In this document: positions 1-6,297 of the stretch, one piece after another | How positions within the stretch are numbered: position 1 is the first letter of the stretch | Layout: each line of letters opens with the position of its first letter | Assembly: GCA_049515175.1 (NCBI GenBank) | Contig: JBEKUI010000256.1 | Location: forward strand, 1-6,469 | Source: JACQNR01 sp049515175 | GTDB taxonomy: Bacteria; Acidobacteriota; Terriglobia; UBA7540 | Direction: 5' to 3' | Length of the DNA stretch: 6,469 bases | Translations under genes and position numbers: made by a program | The notes under the pieces: generated by a model | What the model was told of the DNA's origin: nothing | Seen by the model: only the letters and a program-made list of their open reading frames with translations | Databases searched by the model: none

Positions 1-60
1 GACTACATCCTGCTGCGGCCGGTGCTGCTTGAACTGAAGCGGCGGTACGCTGAGGGCTGA
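1..60 (+). CDS. C-terminal fragment of an unidentified protein
   Basis: The first 60 bases read as an open frame from base 1 and end with TGA at 58-60, giving a 19-residue tail that begins DYILLRPVLLELK and ends RRYAEG. Sixteen of the 19 sense codons end in G or C, which matches coding DNA in this genome, and the minus strand of the same stretch shows no comparable frame. The tail is basic and leucine-rich, as in many C-terminal helices. I do not recognise the family and assign no function. The gene is cut by the left edge. It is transcribed toward the minus-strand signalling cluster, so the two units converge across 61-556. The main alternative is chance openness over so short a stretch. Confidence 0.5.
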   Translation, partial: DYILLRPVLLELKRRYAEG

Positions 61-180
61 CGAAGCAACCTGGGCGTCATCGGAAGACAGTATAGGCGTG
101 GTACTCCAAGTTCTCAGGCGAGGGTCATTTCCGCCCGCTGTCGCAGGGCGCAGCCCTGCACGTGGCAAAGCGCGGCGATT

Positions 181-204
181 GCCCGCAAAATCCTTTGGGC
201 GGGC
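181..204. repeat. Small inverted repeat, possible weak hairpin
   Basis: GCCCGC at 181-186 pairs with GCGGGC at 199-204 across a 12-base loop. It lies about 120 bases past the stop of the plus-strand fragment and is followed, after 17 bases, by a TTTTT run at 222-226. It could help end transcription of the left-hand gene, but the U-tract is too far away for a standard intrinsic terminator, so I report it only as a stem-loop. Confidence 0.3.
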
Positions 205-344
205 TGGCGGAGACGGTTGCCTTTTTGATTCTGCGATCTCCCGAAGGGACTCTCCTCCGACACGACATTGCCGCCACCTTCCGCGATCCGGCCCTATCTC
301 CAACCCCTACGACTGGTGTCGCGTAACGGACGAACGCGGCACGA

Positions 345-370
345 TGAACCCCTCAGGCGCTCGGGGTTTA
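345..370. repeat. Inverted repeat around AACCCC/GGGGTT
   Basis: Bases 345-352 and 363-370 form an eight-pair stem (one G-T wobble) with a ten-base loop. It lies inside the gene-free stretch between the convergent units. No T-run follows on either strand, so a terminator call is not supported. It may be chance or a remnant of an intergenic repeat. Confidence 0.3.
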
Positions 371-556
371 GCGCTTCTCTCGGCTCAGCGGAAAACCGGC
401 TCGGGCGCGTGAAGCGAGAGTATTGCATCGAGCTCGCTCAGTCGTTAGCGCTCCACGCTTTGTTTCCCTCCCCGCCTGCCGGCCTGTGTGTGAGCTATTG
501 CTTGCCGGTTGTCAAACCCGGGTTGTCCGGACTCCAGCCCTTGGGTAACGGCTCTC

Positions 557-1240
557 CTATCCCTTGACAAGCCCGTTGATGTAACTCTGGATGGCGGCCC
601 GCTCTTCAGGCGCGAGAGCGACGAATTGGACTCCCATGTGATTCGGAGCCTCCCAGCGTATGACTCGCGCGCGAGGTCGCAGCGGCTGGAGAGCCTGAGG
701 GAACATGAATTGAAGTTCCACTTCCTGGCCTACGGCGACTCCTCCCGAACATTCCAGCAACATGCCCCCTTTGCTGATATTTAAGCTGACGGACTTGAGC
801 TGCTTATCTCCTGCCCGGCAACTCACGGATGTGCGCAGGGGCAGTCGCGCGTACTGTCTTTTTTCATTGAGCATGGCGCCGCGCGTGACGGTAAGGAGGC
901 CGCGCAGTTTCTCCACGGTAATGGGCTTGCCCAGGAAGAAGGTGATGCCCGCTTGAAAGCCTTTTCGCGTCGTTTCCACATCGTCGTGGCCGGTCAGCAT
1001 CACGATGGGGACTTTCGAGTTAGACCGCGAAGCACGGACGCGTCGAGTCAACTCAAACCCGTCCATCCCGGGCATGCGGACATCGACGAAGACCGCGTCG
1101 AATTTCTCCTTTTCGACTCGCACTGCGGCTTCCCGGCTATCCGCAAAAGCTGAGACGACGAACCCGGCAGGCTCCATGAGATCCTTGAGCACCCCCAAGA
1201 CGGCAGGCTCGTCATCGACCACCAGGATCTTCAGTGCCAT
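557..1240 (-). CDS. Response regulator: receiver domain fused to PilZ
   Basis: A 227-residue two-domain regulator, probably cytoplasmic. Residues 3-120 are a CheY-like receiver with acidic pair D9/D10, phosphoacceptor D53 (FVDVRMPGMDG), T83 and conserved K105 followed by P. Residues 126-224 are a PilZ domain with both cyclic-di-GMP signatures visible: R128-x-x-x-R132 in KRQYARLPL, and N154-I-S156-K-G-G159. In known PilZ proteins these residues bind the ligand, so binding should be intact. There is no DNA-binding domain or enzyme, so output is probably by protein contact, in motility or exopolysaccharide control (inference). I chose the ATG at 1238-1240 over the in-frame ATGs at 1256-1258 and 1244-1246, because AGGGAG lies 7 nt before it and MALKILVVDD is a typical receiver start. 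The gene follows the hybrid kinase after 180 nt containing two palindromic repeats, so cotranscription is possible but unproven. The kinase is a plausible phosphodonor by proximity only. Confidence 0.93.
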   Translation of the reverse strand: MALKILVVDDEPAVLGVLKDLMEPAGFVVSAFADSREAAVRVEKEKFDAVFVDVRMPGMDGFELTRRVRASRSNSKVPIVMLTGHDDVETTRKGFQAGITFFLGKPITVEKLRGLLTVTRGAMLNEKRQYARLPLRTSVSCRAGDKQLKSVSLNISKGGMLLECSGGVAVGQEVELQFMFPQALQPLRPRARVIRWEAPNHMGVQFVALAPEERAAIQSYINGLVKG

Positions 1241-1247
1241 TGGCATT

Positions 1248-1253
1248 CTCCCT
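1248..1253 (-). promoter_or_regulatory. Ribosome binding site of the receiver-PilZ gene
   Basis: The minus strand reads AGGGAG, seven bases ahead of the ATG at 1238-1240. The two earlier in-frame ATGs lie upstream of this site (1256-1258) or nearly abut it (1244-1246), so the site favours the shorter protein. The most upstream ATG would also sit only two bases from the first palindromic repeat. Confidence 0.6.
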
Positions 1254-1260
1254 CGCATCC

Positions 1261-1311
1261 GTAGTGCCGCCCTCCGGGCGGCAGGTGCCGGCGAGGACGC
1301 CGCGGCGCTAC
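1261..1311. repeat. REP-like palindromic unit 1 (double hairpin)
   Basis: A 51-base unit bounded by GTAGTGCCGC (1261-1270) and GCGGCGCTAC (1302-1311), which are inverted copies apart from one G-T wobble. Inside are two hairpins. At 1266-1282, GCCGCCC and GGGCGGC form seven perfect pairs around TCC. At 1289-1302, CGGCG and CGCCG pair around AGGA. The whole unit could fold as a three-way junction. It shares its ends and first hairpin with unit 2. It ends 20 bases upstream of the PilZ regulator's start, so in mRNA it would lie in that gene's 5' leader. Families of this shape are mobilised by REP-associated tyrosine transposases (RAYTs) in other bacteria; none is present here. Confidence 0.8.
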
Positions 1312-1322
1312 AGCCATTCTTT

Positions 1323-1370
1323 GTAGCGCCGCCCTATAGGGCGGCATGCCGGGCTAAAGCCCGGCGCTAC
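1323..1370. repeat. REP-like palindromic unit 2 (double hairpin)
   Basis: A 48-base unit beginning GTAGCGCC at 1323 and ending GGCGCTAC at 1370, with perfectly inverted 8-base ends. Inside is the perfect 18-base palindrome GCCGCCCTATAGGGCGGC (1328-1345). It is followed by a second hairpin, GCCGGGCT paired with AGCCCGGC around AA (1348-1365). It lies 11 bases from unit 1 and 50 bases past the kinase stop codon. Unit and spacing suggest a paired element like a bacterial interspersed mosaic element. Likely consequences, by analogy, are mRNA 3'-end protection or partial termination between kinase and regulator. No U-tract follows, so I do not call a terminator. Confidence 0.85.
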
Positions 1371-1420
1371 GAGGGTGCCGACCCGTCTTGGGATTGTGAA
1401 GGCTCTTGAGACGCACAACA

Positions 1421-4400
1421 CTAGGCCGGTCCGAGTGGCTGCCCCATAGCCCACGCCTCTTCAAGCGGCGCCGCTCCGAGCACCTCCCGCACTTTGCGCG
1501 CCAGCGCGGCGGGAGCGAAAGGCTTCTGAATAAAGGCCAACCCTTCCTCGATCACCCCGTGGTTAACGATGGCATCGCCTGTGTATCCCGACATGTAAAG
1601 AACCTTCATTTCCGGCCGGAGCGCTACCAGGTTCCGTGCCAGGTCCCGCCCGCCCATTCCCGGCATCACCACATCCGTCACCAGCAGATGAATGGGGCCT
1701 TCGTGCTCGCGGGCCATCCGCAGCGCTTCTTCTCCCTGACTGGCCTCCAGCACCTTGTAACCCTTGGATTTGAGAACCTCGCAGACCAATACGCGAACCG
1801 CATCCTGGTCTTCCGCCATCAGGATGGTCTCATTCCCGCCCAGCGCCGGCGCTGACGGTTGGCGTCCCTCCACCGCAGCCTGAGCTTCCTCCACGCGGGG
1901 CAAGTAGATCTTGACCACGGTCCCTTCCCCCGGCTCGCTGTAAACCCAGACATATCCGCCGCTTTGCTTGACGATCCCGTAGACCGTGGCCAGACCCAGG
2001 CCGGTCCCTTTGCCCACTTCCTTGGTGGTAAAGAAGGGCTCGAAGATATGCGACTGCGTCTCCGCGTCCATGCCGTGCCCGGTGTCACTGACCGCCAGCA
2101 TGACGTAGCGCCCGGCCGTGACCCCGTCGCGAGTTTGGACATACGTCGCATCCAGCTCCACATCGGCGGTCTCGATGGTGATTCGGCCTCCTTGCGGCAT
2201 GGCGTCTCGCGCGTTCACCACCAGGTTCGTGAGAACCTGCTCGATCTGTCCCGTATCGACTTTGACCTTTCCCAGATTGGGGCGAAGCACGGTCAGAAGC
2301 TCGATATCCTCCCCGATCAGGCGCCGCAGCATTTTTTCAATATCGGGCACGATGGCGTTCAGGTCCGTAACCTGGGGGGCCAAAATCTGCTTGCGGCTGA
2401 AGGCCAGAAGTTGGCGAGTGAGGGAGGTGGCGCGCTCCCCGGCCTTGTGGATCTCCTCGATCGGCTTGCGGCAGAGGCTTTCAGCATCCAGCCTCTCCAG
2501 GAGCAACTGACAGTAGCCATTGATGACGGTGAGCAAATTGTTGAAGTCGTGAGCGACCCCCCCCGCCAAGCGTCCCACCGCTTCCATCTTCTGCGCCTGG
2601 TGGAACTGGGCCTCCATCTTTTGGCGCGCTACCTCCGCCTGCTTGACCTCAACCATCGAACCTATGAGCCGCGCCGAACTACGCAGACGGCCTTTCGCCA
2701 TCTCGATGATGTAGGGCGGACGCGAGTCGTAGGCAGGGGCCTCGCGACGAAGCTCCTTGTAGTCCAGACGGTACGCGTCGGCCAACTCCCGCAGTTTGGC
2801 GGGATCCTTGGGCGGGTCGCCGTAACCGAAGTTGATCGCTCCGATGACTTCATCGTGCGCAAATATCGGCACCGAGAAGAGCCGTATTCCGCCGGCGCAT
2901 TCAATGTCCACGGGCGCGCGTTTGGCGATGGCTTCCTTCGAGCAGCAGGTCCAACAGGATTCATGGCACAGCCACTTCCCTGAGTTCAGGGCCGCGGCGT
3001 TGTCAGGGGTATCGCAGAGGTTCCGCGACGCCTGGTCCAGCATTCGGCACCAGCCCGAAGCGAAGATCCCGAAGGCGTAGTCGCCGTTGGCCTCGTAAGC
3101 TGCGGTTGAGGTCCCGAGCAAATCCAGATACTCGGAGGTAATGCCTCCGAGCATTTCGCGGCCGACGGACTTCAGGATGAGGCCGTCGCGGTTCAGCTCC
3201 GTCAGGTCCCCATAGCCTTGCTCGAGCGCCTCTGCCTGGCCTTCAACAATCGAAGCAGGCTTCTTGGAAAGCATCCATTCGATCCGCTTCAGCTCTTCGA
3301 TCATCAGGTCGCGCTCGGCGCGCGTCCGCAGGGTCTGGATTCCATAGACTAGGTCGTCGGCCAACTGGGTGAGCAACTTGATTTCCTCATCATCAAAGAC
3401 CCTCGACTCCCCCGCGTACAGAGCCAGTGCTCCGAGAGTACTGCCGGCAGAACGGAGGGGCAGGGCGATGACCGAAGCGTAGCCGCGCTTCATTGCCTCC
3501 TCACGCCATATGGGGAATGCCGGGTCCGCCGTAATGCTATGAACCGTCTGTAGCTGACCCGTGCGGATCGCGGTACTGACGGGGCCATGGCCTGACTCGG
3601 CATCTGACCAGGTGATGTCCACGCAGGCCAGGTAGCCCTCCTCGTATCCCGACACGGCTGCGGGCCGTACGGTGCGACGTTCGTCGTGCTCGGCATAGCC
3701 TACCCAGGCCATGCGATATCCGCCGACGTTTATGAGAATTTCGCACACCCCGCGCAGCAACGCCGACTCATCCGTAACATGCACCAGGACCTGGTTGCAT
3801 TCGCTGATCGTGCGCAGCGCCCGGTTCAGGCGGCGGAGTTGTTTTTCCGCGCGCTTGCGTTTTGTGATGTCGCGGACATTACACTGGATCACCTTCTTGC
3901 CGCCCGCCTGATAGACGTTGCTGACGAACTCCACGTCGGTCGGCCGCCCCTCGGCGGTTTCGAGGGGCAAGCTTTCATAGCGAATGTAATCTTTGCGCTG
4001 CAATTCCTCAAACATTGCCTTATTCGAGACGATATCCTTGAAGAATCCGAGATCCCAGATGTGTTGTCTCAAGAAATGTTCGCGCGGGGAGCCCAACAGC
4101 TCAATCAAGAACGGATTCACATCGACGATCATGCCGGTCTCAGCATCGAGAATCAGAATGCCGTCTTTGGCAGATTCAAAAAGCCGGCGATAGCGAACTT
4201 CCGAAGCTGCCAGCGCCTCCTCCGCCCACTGGCGCTCTATCCTGCCGCCGAGCCGCCTGGCGATGTCGGTGGTCAGGTCCCGTTCTTCCTTGGAGAAGGG
4301 CCCCTCCTCGAGCGCGGGTCTTTCCTCCAGGTAGCAGACCTCCACCGTCCCGACGGTCCTTCCCGAGATCACGATGTCGGCGGACTGCTTCCAGGCGGAG

Positions 4401-5203
4401 TCCCGGAAGTTGGCCGACGCGAACTCCCGCCCCTCCAAGACGATCCTCGCGCGAGTGATCTCCGGGTACTGCCAGCCCGGCGGGATCAGGTCCGCCGCAG
4501 CCTTCAGCAATTCGTTGATTGATCCCTGCGGCTCCGCGACAAGGTTCGAAATGGCGAAAAGGCACTTCAACTCCTTGATCCGTTTCATCAGCATGGCAGT
4601 GCGCTTCGCGACCTGCACCTCGAGCTGCTCATTGAGGATTCGCAGCTCGTCGCGGGCGCGGATGAGCTCGGTGTTGCGGGTCACCGCGTTCTCGTACGTC
4701 GAGAGCAACAGATCGAGGATCTGCAGCCGGTCGGCGGTGATGAAGAACCGTTGCCCGGAAAAAAGGATGCTGATCCCCATCTCGCTGAGCGAGGCCTTGC
4801 GTATCTCCTGGTTTGCAAGGACGTTGTGTACGCGCGCGAGCAGCGCCCGATCGTTGTAGGGCTTGCAGATGAAGTTGTTGGCTCCTGATTCGAGCCCCCG
4901 GATCACGTCCCGCGGGTCGGCGAGTGAGGTGAGCAGGATCACCGGCAGGTGCCGGAGCGTCTCGTCTGCGCGCAGTGCCTTGCAGAGCGCATAGCCGTCC
5001 ATCTCGGGCATCACAATATCCGAGATCACCAGGTCGATCGCGTTCGCCTTGGCAGCCGCGAGCGCTTCCTTGCCGTTGGTCGTGGCGACGACCGAGAAGC
5101 CCGACTCCTCGAGGAGGAACCGCAGCTCCTCGAGCTGCGTGGGACTGTCCTCGACCACCAGGATCTTCGCTACCTTCTGCTTCGTTTCCGGAGTGTCAGC
5201 CAT
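1421..5203 (-). CDS. Hybrid histidine kinase REC-GAF-PAS-GAF-PocR-like-HisKA-HATPase-REC
   Basis: A 1260-residue sensor kinase with no signal peptide or membrane segment, so probably cytoplasmic. Order: receiver 12-128 (E18/D19, D62, T92, K114); a linker with a FITADRLQILDLLL motif; coiled coil about 175-212; divergent GAF-like domain 210-330; PAS 335-450; GAF 465-625; cysteine-rich PocR/GAF-like sensor about 655-825 (C719, C730, C746, C750, C753, C754, C769, then GGIRLFSVPI and INFGYGDPP); coiled coil about 850-875; HisKA with phosphoacceptor H885 in GGVAHDFNNL; HATPase with N993/N997, D1040-TGHGM, FEPFFTTK and GKGTGLGLA; terminal receiver 1126-1242 (E1131/D1132, D1177, S1205, K1227). All catalytic residues are present. 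The ATG overlaps the end of cheB by 8 nt and follows a G-rich AAGGGGGGG, implying translational coupling. The N-terminal receiver may take phosphate from CheA (inference). Bound ligands are unknown; the cysteines could hold metal, Fe-S or act as thiol sensors. The DNA for residues 335-414 is unusually AT-rich. Confidence 0.95.
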   Translation of the reverse strand: MADTPETKQKVAKILVVEDSPTQLEELRFLLEESGFSVVATTNGKEALAAAKANAIDLVISDIVMPEMDGYALCKALRADETLRHLPVILLTSLADPRDVIRGLESGANNFICKPYNDRALLARVHNVLANQEIRKASLSEMGISILFSGQRFFITADRLQILDLLLSTYENAVTRNTELIRARDELRILNEQLEVQVAKRTAMLMKRIKELKCLFAISNLVAEPQGSINELLKAAADLIPPGWQYPEITRARIVLEGREFASANFRDSAWKQSADIVISGRTVGTVEVCYLEERPALEEGPFSKEERDLTTDIARRLGGRIERQWAEEALAASEVRYRRLFESAKDGILILDAETGMIVDVNPFLIELLGSPREHFLRQHIWDLGFFKDIVSNKAMFEELQRKDYIRYESLPLETAEGRPTDVEFVSNVYQAGGKKVIQCNVRDITKRKRAEKQLRRLNRALRTISECNQVLVHVTDESALLRGVCEILINVGGYRMAWVGYAEHDERRTVRPAAVSGYEEGYLACVDITWSDAESGHGPVSTAIRTGQLQTVHSITADPAFPIWREEAMKRGYASVIALPLRSAGSTLGALALYAGESRVFDDEEIKLLTQLADDLVYGIQTLRTRAERDLMIEELKRIEWMLSKKPASIVEGQAEALEQGYGDLTELNRDGLILKSVGREMLGGITSEYLDLLGTSTAAYEANGDYAFGIFASGWCRMLDQASRNLCDTPDNAAALNSGKWLCHESCWTCCSKEAIAKRAPVDIECAGGIRLFSVPIFAHDEVIGAINFGYGDPPKDPAKLRELADAYRLDYKELRREAPAYDSRPPYIIEMAKGRLRSSARLIGSMVEVKQAEVARQKMEAQFHQAQKMEAVGRLAGGVAHDFNNLLTVINGYCQLLLERLDAESLCRKPIEEIHKAGERATSLTRQLLAFSRKQILAPQVTDLNAIVPDIEKMLRRLIGEDIELLTVLRPNLGKVKVDTGQIEQVLTNLVVNARDAMPQGGRITIETADVELDATYVQTRDGVTAGRYVMLAVSDTGHGMDAETQSHIFEPFFTTKEVGKGTGLGLATVYGIVKQSGGYVWVYSEPGEGTVVKIYLPRVEEAQAAVEGRQPSAPALGGNETILMAEDQDAVRVLVCEVLKSKGYKVLEASQGEEALRMAREHEGPIHLLVTDVVMPGMGGRDLARNLVALRPEMKVLYMSGYTGDAIVNHGVIEEGLAFIQKPFAPAALARKVREVLGAAPLEEAWAMGQPLGPA

Positions 5204-6275
5204 CGATCCCCCCCTTGCTCACGCCGCGCCCAACGGCGATGGTCAAGAGCTCGGCAATCTTGTGCGGCGGAAACACGAATCTCGCTGCACCCAGCCTTAC
5301 CGCTTCGGCCGGCATGCCGAAGACCACGCAGCTCTCCTCGTCCTGCGCGACGGTGAGCGCACCCTGCTCGGCCATGAGCTTGAGTTCCTCGGCCCCGTCC
5401 CGGCCCATGCCGGTCAGGAGCACGCCGATGGCCCGGCGGCCGAAGCGCTCGGCCACCGAGCGGAACAGGACCCCCACCGACGGCCGCAGGCCGTTGTGCG
5501 GTGCATCCCGGGTCGTTTCGAGCTCGCCCCGCAGACCGATGCGCAAGTGCTGATCGTCGGGAGCCACGTAGACGTGACCGGAGAGTGGGGTCTCCCCGCC
5601 CTGCGCCACTTGCACCCGCAAACCTGAAGCCGCGGCGAGCCACTCGGCGAAACCGACGGTGAAACCGGCAGAGATGTGCTGGACCACGAGGATCGGCGCC
5701 GGGAAGGCGGTCGATAGACCGGACAATATCTGCAAGATAACTTGCGGGCCTCCGGTGGAAGCCCCGATTGCAACGATGTCCGCATCATGGCTAACGGCAT
5801 CGCCCGGCGTGGGCCCGGCAACGGCTGAGGCCACCTGCCTTGCGGCAGTTGCGGTTTGGTTCCACCGCCGCACCACCTTGACCTCGGACATCAGCTTGAG
5901 GGTGTTGATGATCGCGGCGGATTCGACTTCGGCATCCGGGCCGGCCGGGCCCGTGGGTTTCTTCAATACGGCAAGCGCGCCCGCCTCCAGAGAGCGCATG
6001 GCGGTGTGCATTTCGCTGAAGTGTGTGCTGGCCGTGCACACGACGATGGGCAGTGGATTCGAGGACATGATGCGCCGGGTCGTCTCGAAACCGTCGATCC
6101 CCGGCAGATGGATATCCATGAGGATCGCGTCGGGTCGGCGCTCGCGCAGGAACTCGAGCGCCGCTTCTCCGCTGTCGGCGGTGCCGATGACCCGGATGTT
6201 CGGATCGGTTTCGAGGACGTACACCAGGTAGTCGCGGATCACCCGCGAGTCCTCGACTACGAGAACGTTGATCAC
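5196..6275 (-). CDS. cheB: Chemotaxis response regulator protein-glutamate methylesterase CheB
   Basis: A 359-residue cytoplasmic enzyme of normal CheB length that demethylates (and in known cases deamidates) glutamyl sites on chemoreceptors, providing adaptation. Residues 2-108 are the receiver (E8/D9, phosphoacceptor D54 in ILMDIHLPGIDG, T81, K106 then P). Residues 109-163 are an Ala/Pro-rich linker. Residues 165-350 are the methylesterase, with catalytic triad S173 in IGASTGG, H200 in LVVQH and D293 in GMGRDGA. I chose the GTG at 6273-6275: GGAGG lies 7 nt before it and MINVLVVEDS is a proper receiver start. An upstream in-frame ATG at 6398 would run through the end of the preceding gene. 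CheB follows the CheA-like stop after 22 nt and overlaps the hybrid kinase by 8 nt, so the three form an operon. Seven Gs near its 3' end mark a possible slippage point. Confidence 0.96.
   Translation of the reverse strand: MINVLVVEDSRVIRDYLVYVLETDPNIRVIGTADSGEAALEFLRERRPDAILMDIHLPGIDGFETTRRIMSSNPLPIVVCTASTHFSEMHTAMRSLEAGALAVLKKPTGPAGPDAEVESAAIINTLKLMSEVKVVRRWNQTATAARQVASAVAGPTPGDAVSHDADIVAIGASTGGPQVILQILSGLSTAFPAPILVVQHISAGFTVGFAEWLAAASGLRVQVAQGGETPLSGHVYVAPDDQHLRIGLRGELETTRDAPHNGLRPSVGVLFRSVAERFGRRAIGVLLTGMGRDGAEELKLMAEQGALTVAQDEESCVVFGMPAEAVRLGAARFVFPPHKIAELLTIAVGRGVSKGGIDG
5208..5216 (-). promoter_or_regulatory. G-rich ribosome binding site of the hybrid kinase inside cheB
   Basis: The minus strand reads AAGGGGGGG, four bases before the kinase ATG at 5201-5203 and within the last codons of cheB. 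It resembles a Shine-Dalgarno sequence, although the G-run is unusual. With the 8-nt overlap it points to kinase translation being coupled to termination of cheB. Confidence 0.5.
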
Positions 6276-6282
6276 CGATGTT

Positions 6283-6287
6283 CCTCC
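6283..6287 (-). promoter_or_regulatory. Ribosome binding site of cheB
   Basis: The minus strand reads GGAGG followed by AACATCG and then GTG. This is the best Shine-Dalgarno match in the window. It fixes the CheB start at the GTG, which yields the expected MINVLVVEDS beginning, and excludes the longer ATG-initiated frame. Confidence 0.8.
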
Positions 6288-6297
6288 GGTCGTCGAT

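Larger units (their letters stand above)
61..556. other. Intergenic region between convergent genes, no gene supported
   Basis: This stretch separates the plus-strand fragment (stop at 60) from the minus-strand receiver-PilZ gene (stop at 557). Open frames exist on the plus strand, but their translations are rich in Arg, Pro, Ser and Gly with no domain, no convincing ribosome binding site and mutual overlap, as expected of non-coding GC-rich DNA. I see no tRNA cloverleaf, CRISPR pattern or insertion sequence. The local structures are modest: an inverted repeat GCCCGC/GCGGGC at 181-186 and 199-204; an 8-bp stem (one G-T wobble) at 345-352 and 363-370 around AACCCC/GGGGTT; and a perfect palindrome AACCCGGGTT at 515-524. 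A run of five T at 222-226 follows the first hairpin by 17 bases. None of these is a clean intrinsic terminator. Confidence 0.6.

Noticed and set aside
98..567. Two overlapping plus-strand open frames of about 100 codons in the left intergenic region
   Set aside because: They overlap each other in different frames, are rich in Arg, Pro and Ser without domains, lack convincing ribosome binding sites, and the second runs into the end of the PilZ regulator.
1241..1258. Six-residue longer start of the receiver-PilZ protein (ATG at 1256-1258)
   Set aside because: It sits upstream of the AGGGAG site and two bases from the first palindromic repeat. The extra residues are not part of the receiver fold.
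1323..1370. Intrinsic terminator after the kinase gene
   Set aside because: The hairpins are strong but no T-run follows on the minus strand, and the shared ends with the neighbouring unit mark it as a repeat element.
1261..1370. CRISPR-like repeats
   Set aside because: Only two units, each internally palindromic along its length, with an 11-base gap and no spacer-sized unique sequence.
1859..2983. Plus-strand open frame of 374 codons opposite the kinase
   Set aside because: It lies antisense to the HisKA, HATPase and PocR-like segments, whose catalytic motifs are unmistakable on the minus strand. The plus-strand product has no recognisable domain and follows from GC-rich third positions.
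3686..4522. Plus-strand open frame of 278 codons opposite the PAS/GAF part of the kinase
   Set aside because: Antisense shadow of the conserved PAS and GAF segments. There is no ribosome binding site worth noting and no domain in the product.
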